Source: Myxococcus stipitatus
Lineage (GTDB): Bacteria > Myxococcota > Myxococcia > Myxococcales > Myxococcaceae
Length of the DNA: 64,000 bases
Direction of reading: 5' to 3'
Assembly (NCBI RefSeq): GCF_037414475.1
Contig: NZ_CP147913.1
Location: 9,186,501 to 9,250,500, forward strand
The notes beneath the pieces were generated by a model. The model had not been told where the DNA came from and searched no databases. It worked only from the letters and a program-made list of their open reading frames with translations. Below are positions 33,583-41,138 of the stretch, in pieces (within the stretch, counting starts at the first letter, position 1; each line of letters starts with the position of its first letter). The translations under genes were made by a program, and so were the position numbers.

Positions 33583-35172
33583 TCAGACCTCCATTCCGTG
33601 ACGGCGAGCTGTCTCGCGAAGGATGTCCACCAGGGCGTCTTCCAACGTGCGGCGGTCCAACCCTGGCGCCGCGCTGTCGGAGCCAACCTGGACATTCACG
33701 TTGAAGGTATTGCGGACACCCGCGGACTCGTTCGCGGGTGCGCGGCTCGCGGTCTCCGAGGGCTGCGCCTGACGAGTGAGCTGCTCGGCGCGAGTCACCA
33801 GCGGAGCCAACTCCTGGGTCACCTGCCGCGCGAGTTGAGCGGTCGGGCTGGGAGGCGGGGGCGATGTGTCCGAGGGAGGCGCGAAGTGGAGCCGGGTCTT
33901 CGGTCGTGCGCCCGTGGCTGGGGCCCGTAAAGCCGAAGGTGTGGAGGTCGGTGAGAGCAGCCGCACGACGGGCCGTGGTGACGACGTGTTCTCGCGAGGG
34001 GCTTCGGGACGAGCGGACGACGCGGGAAGATTCGGTGAGCCGGCGGCGTGCGAGTCCTGAAGTGGCTCGGGCCCAGCGGCGGTTTGATACGAAATGGAGT
34101 GGGCGCCGGACGCGGCTGGAACGGTCGCGGGCCGCGAGGCGGCTGCGGGAGCGCTGGAGTGCGGCGGTGAGGGCAGAGGTGCTTCAAGCCGTTCGGCGGC
34201 CGAGCGAGCCGGAGCTTCCGAAGTGACCTCGTGACGAGGGACCGATGCGGCGAGAGGCTGCGCCGAGGAGGTGCTCTCGCTTCGAGCGGGATGCGGCACG
34301 GCAGCGGGCACGCCTTCGGCGGAAGGAGTCAGAGGGCGGAGCAGACGAACCACCTGTCGCTCAGGAGGTCGTGGAGGCGTCGCCTTGATGGAGATGCTCA
34401 ATCCCGAAGGGATGGAGGAGGGCGCTGGAGCGGCCGCGTGATGCGAAAGCGCGTCTCCCGAAGTGACTCCAGTCTTGTCTTCACGGGGTTCCGCACGGGG
34501 CGAGAAGGTACTGGTTCCCCCCATGGGCCGATGGGGGGACGCACCGTGGGGGCCGACGGGTTCGCGCGACGTCGCAGGAGACACGACGGAGTCGGGACTC
34601 CGCGCGGGTGAGCTCGGCGCGAAAGGCACCGTGGGGACGGCCCTCTCTTTCATCACACGAGGTTCGGTGGCTGCGACCGGCGTCCGGCCAGTCGAGTCGT
34701 GCGAGTGTGACGCGTTCCTCGCCCGTTCTGGTGAATCGGCGGATGCACCGGTCCGCGCGGTATCGCTGTCGCGGTCAGTCGGACGCGGTGAGGTGACGGA
34801 GAGCGGCGAGGTTCCCGGCTCGATAGCGAGGCCGTCCTTCCGCATGACGCCGGAAGGCGCAGCAGCTCTCCTCGATGGATCAGGCGAAGTGCCTTCGGTC
34901 CGCATCGCCGTGGCCTCGGGCGCGTCCGACCTCATCTCGGACGAGGCACTCGATTGCGAAAGAGGCGGTGCTCCCATCGGTGCCGTCTCGCGTGATCGGA
35001 CAACCTCGGACGTGGAGGCTTCGTCCGTCGCGATGGCTTGCTCCCGCGAGGCTTCCACGGGCGCGGAGGCCGGCACCGCGACGCCGAGCTGCCGGGCGAC
35101 GACTTCGATGGCGCGGAACGCGGGGCGGGAGAGCCGTGAGGTCAGCTCGGCGGTGGTGAACGTCTTGCGCAT
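33583..35172 (-). CDS. 529-aa mostly disordered Pro/Ser/Ala/Arg-rich protein in the tape-measure position
   Basis: ATG at 35172 shares its A with the preceding TGA (TGATG), and the gene ends 4 bp before the hub gene, so it is a genuine member of the operon. Only the ends look folded: residues 1-40 (MRKTFTTAELTSRLSRPAF, AIEVVARQLGVAV) and about 488-529 (RNTFNVNVQVGSDS, LDRRTLEDALVDILRETARR). The roughly 440 residues between are low complexity in Pro, Ser, Ala, Thr, Arg and Glu, with no coiled coil. In contractile tails the gene after the assembly chaperone usually encodes a long helical tape measure. This one could be a divergent length-control protein, a chaperone or a cargo; no family is recognised. 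Confidence 0.65.
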   Translation of the reverse strand: MRKTFTTAELTSRLSRPAFRAIEVVARQLGVAVPASAPVEASREQAIATDEASTSEVVRSRETAPMGAPPLSQSSASSEMRSDAPEATAMRTEGTSPDPSRRAAAPSGVMRKDGLAIEPGTSPLSVTSPRPTDRDSDTARTGASADSPERARNASHSHDSTGRTPVAATEPRVMKERAVPTVPFAPSSPARSPDSVVSPATSREPVGPHGASPHRPMGGTSTFSPRAEPREDKTGVTSGDALSHHAAAPAPSSIPSGLSISIKATPPRPPERQVVRLLRPLTPSAEGVPAAVPHPARSESTSSAQPLAASVPRHEVTSEAPARSAAERLEAPLPSPPHSSAPAAASRPATVPAASGAHSISYQTAAGPEPLQDSHAAGSPNLPASSARPEAPRENTSSPRPVVRLLSPTSTPSALRAPATGARPKTRLHFAPPSDTSPPPPSPTAQLARQVTQELAPLVTRAEQLTRQAQPSETASRAPANESAGVRNTFNVNVQVGSDSAAPGLDRRTLEDALVDILRETARRHGMEV

Positions 35173-36032
35173 CAGTCGTCCTCCACTTGAATGACCACCG
35201 CGTCGGGAAAGTCGGAGAGCCTCGGTGTCCGCCGCTGGGGTGTGGGAGCGGGGGCCTGTGGCTCGGTGAGTCGCAACATGGCGAGCAACCGGTCCACCTC
35301 GGCGGCGGGGGTTGCCCAGACCTGGGAGGGGGTCCATCCCAGGGCACGACAGAGCTTCAGGGTCACCTCGGCGAGGATGCGTGCCTCGGCTCCCGGGGTT
35401 CGAAGAGTCTGGTCTTCGTTCCGTTCATCCCCCGTGTTGATGGAGACCACGGCCTCCAGCAGCGCCGTGGTGCTGGCGCCATCGAGCGTGTCCAGGGGAA
35501 CGGCCGGAACGATTTCCACGACAGACACCGCGAGCATGGCGCGCAGGTAGCGCTCCAGGTTCAGCTCGCGAGCACCGTCGGGCTCCAAGGTCAGACTCTC
35601 TTCCATCGCCCGGGCTCGCTCGGAGAACGTCCACGGACGAAGCCGTGCCCGCACATCTCCGGCCTGGACCCATCCCTCGGGAAGTGTCCCGAGTGAAGAC
35701 TCACGGGCCCCGCCCAGGGCCCACCACAGCGCCAGCGGAGTCAGCTCCGAGAAGCGAGACTCCGGAACACCCGAGCCGCGCAGCACGTCCGAGGCGAACC
35801 CATCCGCGTCGAAGGTCATCCCCGAGACGTCGAGCCAGGCATGGACCCCCAGCGCCCGCAGGTGTGAGTCGAAGCTCCAGGGATGGAGCTGGAAGCGCTC
35901 GCCCGTGGAGGCCTCGACCTCCGGTGCCCCGGAGATGACTCCGGGGTGGAGGTGGAAGGTCTGGCCGTCGATCTCGATGGAGATCGCCGCCGCGCCGGCC
36001 TCCAGGTGTGGGCTCGCGGGCGCCTCCCTCAC
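35172..36032 (-). CDS. Tail-assembly-chaperone-like protein
   Basis: GTG start at 36032, 3 bp after the tube gene, gives 286 residues. The N-terminal part shows internally similar strands (FHLHPGVIS, FQLHPWSFD, ARLRPWTFS). The C-terminal part has LCRALGWTPSQVWATPAAEVDRLLAML, here cited in pieces: CRALGWTPSQVW and AAEVDRLLAM. This resembles the short region in tail assembly proteins that precede tape-measure genes. Position directly after sheath and tube supports that reading. It should be cytoplasmic and help assemble tube on the tape measure. A larger size than usual and the repeated N-terminal motif are odd. Confidence 0.5.
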   Translation of the reverse strand: MREAPASPHLEAGAAAISIEIDGQTFHLHPGVISGAPEVEASTGERFQLHPWSFDSHLRALGVHAWLDVSGMTFDADGFASDVLRGSGVPESRFSELTPLALWWALGGARESSLGTLPEGWVQAGDVRARLRPWTFSERARAMEESLTLEPDGARELNLERYLRAMLAVSVVEIVPAVPLDTLDGASTTALLEAVVSINTGDERNEDQTLRTPGAEARILAEVTLKLCRALGWTPSQVWATPAAEVDRLLAMLRLTEPQAPAPTPQRRTPRLSDFPDAVVIQVEDD

Positions 36033-36035
36033 GGC

Positions 36036-36425
36036 TTATTCCTCGCGGAGCCGGGTCGCCGTGAAGGCGTACGTCGTGGCCGCGCTGCCGTGCGCGTCCA
36101 TCTGGAAGGACTTGCCCTCGACGAAGCAGTCGTCGAACGACAGCGTCCGTGTGTCGTCGGTGCCCTCGGTGCGCTTGAGGTTGGCCACGAGCTGGAACTT
36201 GCCGCGTGCGTCGAGCAGCGCGTCCAGCTTCACGGCGGCGGAGCGGATGACCAATTCACCCACGACGGTGCGCAGGCCGAAGATGACGTCGACGCGCTCG
36301 TTGGAGCCGATGGCGCGGATGTCCTCGCGTTCGGTGACCACACGGAAGGCGATGGACTGGAGGCCTTCCACGGCCTCGCCGTCGACGAGGATGCTGCTAC
36401 GGTTGGCGGAGAATACCGTTGGCAT
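36036..36425 (-). CDS. Contractile tail tube protein
   Basis: A 129-residue beta-rich protein starting MPTVFSANRSSILVDGE. Strands alternate through SIAFRVVTEREDIRAIGS, RVDVIFGLRTVVGELVIRS and a C-terminal FAFTATRL-like strand (TYAFTATRL). It follows the sheath gene by 15 bp, the standard sheath-tube order, and the size fits inner-tube subunits (about 130-170). Family membership rests mainly on order and composition, because tube proteins diverge strongly. Hexamers would stack into the rigid needle. Confidence 0.7.
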   Translation of the reverse strand: MPTVFSANRSSILVDGEAVEGLQSIAFRVVTEREDIRAIGSNERVDVIFGLRTVVGELVIRSAAVKLDALLDARGKFQLVANLKRTEGTDDTRTLSFDDCFVEGKSFQMDAHGSAATTYAFTATRLREE

Positions 36426-36440
36426 CTGGGTGGTTCCTCA

Positions 36441-37811
36441 TCAGACCTGGACCGTGATGGTCGCGTAGATGTAGTCGATGGCGCGCACGGGTCTGACGGC
36501 CATGTTGACCCTCACGATTCCTTGCGCGAAGTCCTGTTGCGACGAGTAGACCTCCACCTTGAAGGCGGGGTCCTTTCCGTCGGTGGAGGGGACGATGGCG
36601 CCTTCCTTCTGCATCTGCACCAGCGCCTCCACCAGCTTCTGCTTCAGCGCGCTGCGTCCGTCCGCGTTGTTGAGCAGACCGATGAACAGGTCGCCCACCA
36701 TCTTCAGCGTGCGCACCGCGCGGTCCGCCACGCGGCGGACGTTGATCTGATCTCCATCCGTGGTCAGTCCCCGCACGACGATGGTGCCGCGCCCGCGCTC
36801 GGTCACCACGGGGACGACGTAGGAGCGCAGGAGCGCCTTCTGCTCCTCCACGCTCAGCGAAATCTCGTTCAAGCCCGTCACGCGCTTGAAGGTCGGCGAC
36901 TGGTGTGGCGTCAGGCTGCCCACCATGCCAGCCACCGCGCCCACCGAGCCATGCGGCGCGACGAGGACGAAGCGATCACTCACTAGGTTCGAGGCGAGCT
37001 GTCCATGCTCCTCCATCGTCCCGGTGAGGGGCACCTGTCCGAAGCCGATGCGCCCCTTGCTGTCGCCGCTCATGGCGTTGCAGTGGCTGATGACGTCGCC
37101 GTAGATGCGGGTGACCTTGGCGCGATCAGAGAAGTCCTGGACCGCGGCCATCACCAGGTCCACGTCTGGCTGGTCGCGCAGGCGGCCCAGGGCGGTGGCG
37201 TACTCTTCGGGCGTGGCGTCCTTGCCGGTCGCGAGCGTGTACGTGCCCTCGGTGGGCCAGCCCACGCCCTTCGTCGTGTCCACGCGAATGAAGGACGACG
37301 TGTCGAGCGAGGAGACCAGCGACGTCGCGTTGATGTTGCGCAGGGTCTCCGAGGCGCCGCTGGAGGGGTGGGTGACCTCCAGGTCGTAGGACACCGACTT
37401 GTCGATGTTGTTGCGGTAGGCGACCTTGATGGTGATGCCGTTGGCCCAGAGGCCCGGGGCGCGCGCCACGAAGGTGGCGCCGTACTTCTCACCCGAAGAG
37501 CCCGCGGGATACTTGCTGACGTCCGCCGCGATGGCGACCATCGCGCTCGCGCCAGCCGTCGCCGGCAAGGGCGAAATCACCAACTCGGAGACGCCGTTGT
37601 CCAGCGCCTGGCGGGCCTCCGGGAGGCTGTAGGCGCTGGCGCGCCCCGTGACCTCCAGGAAGCGCGACCAACTGCTCGCGCGGACGACCTTGCCCTGGGA
37701 TGACTCCAAGAAGCCTGTGATTCCAAGAACCCCAGACGGTGCAAGCTGTTGGGGCAATACTTCCTTGACGACCGTCACTTGGACGCCAGGAATGATGAGA
37801 CCTGTGGCCAT
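36441..37811 (-). CDS. Contractile tail sheath protein
   Basis: The ATG at 37811 has GGGGAG directly upstream and gives 456 residues (MATGLIIPGVQVTVVKEV). The pattern is that of P2/Mu-type tail sheaths: an N-terminal handshake strand with PGVQV, then FLEVTGRASAYSLPEARQAL and a central beta-rich domain (YGATFVARAPGLWANGITIK). The conserved C-terminal domain follows: RRVADRAVRTLKMVGDLFIG, LFIGLLNNADGRSALKQKL, ending RPVRAIDYIYATITVQV. The length is normal for short sheaths (about 400-480). It contracts to drive the tube. It is the first unambiguous tail gene of the operon; the upstream 226 bp may carry the promoter. Confidence 0.9.
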   Translation of the reverse strand: MATGLIIPGVQVTVVKEVLPQQLAPSGVLGITGFLESSQGKVVRASSWSRFLEVTGRASAYSLPEARQALDNGVSELVISPLPATAGASAMVAIAADVSKYPAGSSGEKYGATFVARAPGLWANGITIKVAYRNNIDKSVSYDLEVTHPSSGASETLRNINATSLVSSLDTSSFIRVDTTKGVGWPTEGTYTLATGKDATPEEYATALGRLRDQPDVDLVMAAVQDFSDRAKVTRIYGDVISHCNAMSGDSKGRIGFGQVPLTGTMEEHGQLASNLVSDRFVLVAPHGSVGAVAGMVGSLTPHQSPTFKRVTGLNEISLSVEEQKALLRSYVVPVVTERGRGTIVVRGLTTDGDQINVRRVADRAVRTLKMVGDLFIGLLNNADGRSALKQKLVEALVQMQKEGAIVPSTDGKDPAFKVEVYSSQQDFAQGIVRVNMAVRPVRAIDYIYATITVQV

Positions 37812-37972
37812 ACGCTCCCCGACCCTCGCGAGCGAGGGGGTGGAAAACCCTGCTCCGGGTGCAGGTTCCCTGGACCGCATACCTGGGCATACGCCCACCC
37901 CTCACGGGGCACGGTCCTATTCCAAGACATGACAATGAAAAGGACGTGCGCCGGGCCGTGACGGCACGCCAA

Positions 37973-38012
37973 CTCCTGGCGGCGAGCGAAGACGCCCGCG
38001 ACTCGCCAGGAG
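37973..38012 (-). terminator. Hairpin between the helical-protein gene and the sheath gene
   Basis: CTCCTGGC (37973-37980) pairs perfectly with GCCAGGAG (38005-38012); a further GAG/CTC step is possible inside. It lies 25 nt beyond the stop of the 38038 gene on the minus strand. It could partly uncouple that gene from the sheath operon. No U-tract. Confidence 0.35.
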
Positions 38013-38037
38013 GCACGACAGACGACGGATGGGAGTG

Positions 38038-38547
38038 TCAGGGATTGGTGGCGGGGATCTGCACGCCCGTCTTCCTCAGCGCCGCGATGGTGGTCGCCGC
38101 GAGCTGGGAGACTTCGTTGATGAGCGCCTTGCCCACGTTGAGCAGCAGGTCGACGATGGCCACGACGTGCTCGACGCCCGCGCCCACGAAGTCGACGATG
38201 ATGTTCAGGAAGCGCTGCCCGGTCAGCGCCAGGTTCCGAGCCGAATCAGGGAGCAGATCCAGGGTGGAATTCACCAAGTCGCGTCCCGCCTCCAGCACGT
38301 TCTTGATGGACTCGACGACCTGCGGATCCATCAAAGGCTTGATGAGTCCTTCAACTTGTTTGAGCACAGAGCTCAACACGTTGCGTACAGGCGTCCAGAT
38401 AACGGAAATCTTGTCGGTGATGGTCTTGAATCCATTGCCGCTCACGGCGATGTACAGTTTGTACAGAGCCTGCTCGACCTGGATTGCGATGTTGTCCACC
38501 GTAGCCAACGCATCGGAAACGTTCGCCGCCGCTGCCTCTGCTGCCAT
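38038..38547 (-). CDS. Helical hydrophobic protein upstream of the sheath gene, unknown
   Basis: A 169-residue protein with GGGGGA 7 nt before its ATG. It is almost wholly amphipathic helix: ALATVDNIAIQVEQALYKLY, VLSSVLKQVEGLIKPLMD, LNIIVDFVGAGVEHVVAIV, LLLNVGKALINEVSQLAATT. It has no signal peptide, cysteine or catalytic motif. It resembles the 31128-31667 protein in length and character. The gene is oriented with the tail operon but separated from the sheath by 226 bp with a hairpin, so it may be the first gene or an independently expressed partner, for example cargo or internal ligand. No family is recognised. Confidence 0.6.
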   Translation of the reverse strand: MAAEAAAANVSDALATVDNIAIQVEQALYKLYIAVSGNGFKTITDKISVIWTPVRNVLSSVLKQVEGLIKPLMDPQVVESIKNVLEAGRDLVNSTLDLLPDSARNLALTGQRFLNIIVDFVGAGVEHVVAIVDLLLNVGKALINEVSQLAATTIAALRKTGVQIPATNP

Positions 38548-38688
38548 TTAGATGTCCCCCTCAGTGGAACTGAGCGCGCCCATGCGAAACATGGACGCAC
38601 TCACAGAGTATGATGATGAACACTCCGGATTCAAGTGTTTATCAGGTAGGGGGCGAAAACGTGGTTTAGCCCTACCATTTGCGGGTTG

Positions 38689-40263
38689 TCATTGCTGACC
38701 CCGGGGTGATGTGACGCACGAGGTCGAGGGATGCAAACCCGGATGAGGTTTGAGTTTCCATAGCTCGTAGCCATGTTCTTCGTCATGCGCGACGAAGTAG
38801 ATGTTTCTTCCCGCGCAGGTGAACGCATGCGGAGACGACGAGGCGGAGCCGGGCTCGAGTTCTTGTAGCAAGCCTGTTCCTCGTATCGTGCCATCGGTCA
38901 CGCACAGCTCCCGTCCCTGGTCTTGGGTGTGACAGCCGAAGAGGACGTGATTGCCGATGCCCAGCATGTCGTAGCGTTCGATGAGCGGCGCGGAGTTCTG
39001 TCTCACGGTGACCTTGTCGTGAAGCAGTCGAGTGCCTGGGTTGCTGCCATCCGTCACCCAGAGCTGGCCGTTGGGTTCTCCCTCCTCGGCACCGTTCACG
39101 AGGAGCATCAAGTAGAGCCGCCCATCCACCATGAGTGACGACATGAGCGAGGGGGGATACCGCGCACCCGGTGCGCTGGGGATGGTCACCACGAGCTCGG
39201 GCGCGCCATCCGGGCCCTTGCGGATGCGCAGCTTCCACACGGTCAGGCCCACGGATTGGTGCTGCAGGACATAGAGGTGGTCCTTCGTCTGTTGGAGCAG
39301 GGTCGCTGGTGCATCCAGCACCTTGCGGGTTCCCGCTTCCGTGCCGTTGGTGGTCCAGAGCTCGGGCTCTCCGGTGCGTGAGGGGGTGAAGTACACCTCG
39401 TCGCCCACGGCCATGGGCGGACCCCCGGAGCACGGGACGGAGCCCAGGGGGCCCGGGCGAAGGTCCTTCAACAGGCGGGTTCCTTCGGGGGTGCCGTCGC
39501 TCACCCAGGGCTCGTTCCCAGTCTCCGAGCCAATGAGTCCGAAGAAGAGCCAATCCCCCGCGGAGGCCTCACAGGAAGTGGCGGGGCCGTAGGTCTCGTT
39601 GGAGAGAGTGAAGACGGGCCGGGTGCCGGCGAGCGTTCCATCGGTCGACCAGAGCTCGGTGGGACCCGGGTCATAAGGGGAGGGGAGCAGCGCCCGGAGG
39701 AAGTAGAGCCGATTTCGAATCGGCATGACGGGTGTCACTGAGTTGCCGAAGGGCGTGGGGGAGTCCATGAGTCGTACGGTGCCCGGCGTCGTGCCGTCGC
39801 TCGCCCAGGCTTCGCCGTACATCTCGGTATGGTTGATGGTCAGGTACAGCGTGTCGCGAATGACTTGCGCCTTGCTGATGCCATTGAACATGCCCGCAGA
39901 AGGAGGGAAGGACTGGATGCGGCGGGTGTTCCGAGAGGTGCCATCGCTGGCCCACAGCTCTCCCTCGGGATATCCAGTGGAGTAGTCGACGGCGAAGTAG
40001 ACCTCGCCACGGAAGTCCACCAGGTGAGAGGGCCGGGGCCAGCCGGGGTCGGGGCTGGGTGTCGGGGTTTGGATGAGGTCCGTGACGCGGCGGGCCCGTC
40101 CGAACCGTCCTCCTCCGGGGCCGTGCTCCTCGTCTCCGCCAGGAGATTCCTCGCTGACGAGGGATGAGGGAGTCGGGGTGGATTCATCGGGGTCCGCGGT
40201 GGTGCCTTCGCAGCCCAGCCCAAGCCAGGCGAAAAGGCATACAGCTCCTGCCGGAACGCGCAT
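38689..40263 (-). CDS. Lipoprotein with ELWxxDGTxxGT repeats, predicted beta-propeller
   Basis: Start at 40263 (MRVPAGAVCLF) gives 524 residues with a lipobox LGLGC. After an acidic Pro-rich linker, seven repeats of the E-L/P-W-x-x-D/N-G-T-x-x-G-T type can be counted (ELWASDGT, EAWASDGT, ELWSTDGT, EPWVSDGT, ELWTTNGT, QLWVTDGS, ELCVTDGT), plus a degenerate last YELWKLKP. This repeat family is widespread in myxobacteria and is thought to form a beta-propeller on the cell surface. Binding partner unknown. It lies between the tail-associated genes and the DUF3105 gene, all on the minus strand, with no sign of an operon. Confidence 0.8.
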   Translation of the reverse strand: MRVPAGAVCLFAWLGLGCEGTTADPDESTPTPSSLVSEESPGGDEEHGPGGGRFGRARRVTDLIQTPTPSPDPGWPRPSHLVDFRGEVYFAVDYSTGYPEGELWASDGTSRNTRRIQSFPPSAGMFNGISKAQVIRDTLYLTINHTEMYGEAWASDGTTPGTVRLMDSPTPFGNSVTPVMPIRNRLYFLRALLPSPYDPGPTELWSTDGTLAGTRPVFTLSNETYGPATSCEASAGDWLFFGLIGSETGNEPWVSDGTPEGTRLLKDLRPGPLGSVPCSGGPPMAVGDEVYFTPSRTGEPELWTTNGTEAGTRKVLDAPATLLQQTKDHLYVLQHQSVGLTVWKLRIRKGPDGAPELVVTIPSAPGARYPPSLMSSLMVDGRLYLMLLVNGAEEGEPNGQLWVTDGSNPGTRLLHDKVTVRQNSAPLIERYDMLGIGNHVLFGCHTQDQGRELCVTDGTIRGTGLLQELEPGSASSSPHAFTCAGRNIYFVAHDEEHGYELWKLKPHPGLHPSTSCVTSPRGQQ

Positions 40264-40456
40264 CTGTCTTCTCCTCGAGCGCCGGCACGTGATCCTCAAA
40301 CACAGTCAACGCGCCCAGGTGGCTTGAGGTGTCGGGCTCTCCTGGTGACGATCCGGGCGCCTCGTGAGGGTGTGTCGCGAAGCGCGGATGCCAACCCACC
40401 CCGGAGAAGACGTGTTGGTGTTTCAACGTTGGGCCTGCCCGTGGCAGGGCGAGGCT

Positions 40457-40999
40457 TCAGGGGCCGGGGCAGGCGAGGCCGGGTTCGGGTGCGTCCGCGT
40501 CCTGATGTGACAGCAGGCAGCGAAGCGCTTCGGGGTCCGCCGAGTCCGCCGAGTAGGTGCGCCGCCACAACATCGCGGCCACGCGTTGAGGCAGGAGCGG
40601 ATCCTGCGCCACCAGGGCCCGGCGGACGCCGTTGGCGCCGGTGGGGACGGAGGCCACGGCGGCCTCGAGCTTCGCGACCTCGTCCGGGCAGCCCTCCGGG
40701 CAGTTGTAGAGAAACACCGCGTGCCCGTGCTCGAGGTTGTGGACGTACAGGCAGCGGGACACCGGCTCTGCATAGACGCCGCAGCGGGCCACGCTGCCGC
40801 AGTGGGGGCCGGAGTTGGGTGGGTTTTCCCCGTTGCCGCAGGCCGGGCTGTCGCAGACCGCCAGGTGGTTGGAGGACGTCGGCGCCGAGAGCGGGAAGCT
40901 GAATCGCTCACAGCCCGTGGGCTCCTGCGAGGAGTCACATGCGGGCAATGACAACAGGGCGACGAGCGAGGGCAGGACGAGGACGGGTTTGAAGTTCAC
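40457..40999 (-). CDS. DUF3105 lipoprotein
   Basis: A GTG start at 40999 gives 180 residues with a signal ending SLPACDSS (lipobox LPAC). The conserved core is CGVYAEPVSRCLYVHNLEHGH, cited here as CGVYAEPV and YVHNLEHG, which is the DUF3105 signature with its His-Asn-Leu-Glu-His-Gly motif. Around it are several cysteine pairs (CDSPACG, HCGSVARC, NCPEGC) probably forming disulfides. The biochemical role of DUF3105 is unknown. The upstream 139 bp is a divergent promoter region shared with a peptidase gene. Confidence 0.8.
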   Translation of the reverse strand: MNFKPVLVLPSLVALLSLPACDSSQEPTGCERFSFPLSAPTSSNHLAVCDSPACGNGENPPNSGPHCGSVARCGVYAEPVSRCLYVHNLEHGHAVFLYNCPEGCPDEVAKLEAAVASVPTGANGVRRALVAQDPLLPQRVAAMLWRRTYSADSADPEALRCLLSHQDADAPEPGLACPGP

Positions 41000-41138
41000 G
41001 GGCCCGTCATATCGCACGCGTCCCGGGCCCTGGGTGAGAGGGCTTTCGCGGCGCGTCACCCACCCGACGTGGGCCGGGGACTGGCGGGCCTACTTTCGGG
41101 GTGTCATCGGACGGCGGTTCCTCTACGGTCGGCCCCCT

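Noticed and set aside
33583-35172. Non-coding or shadow region because of low complexity
   Set aside because: The frame is coupled by a 1-bp overlap upstream and 4-bp spacing downstream, and both ends look folded.
21493-37811. Complete prophage
   Set aside because: No capsid, portal, terminase, integrase or lysis gene is visible in the region.
21493-37811. Type VI secretion system
   Set aside because: No TssJLM membrane complex, ClpV, or TssB/C pair; the sheath is a single phage-type protein.
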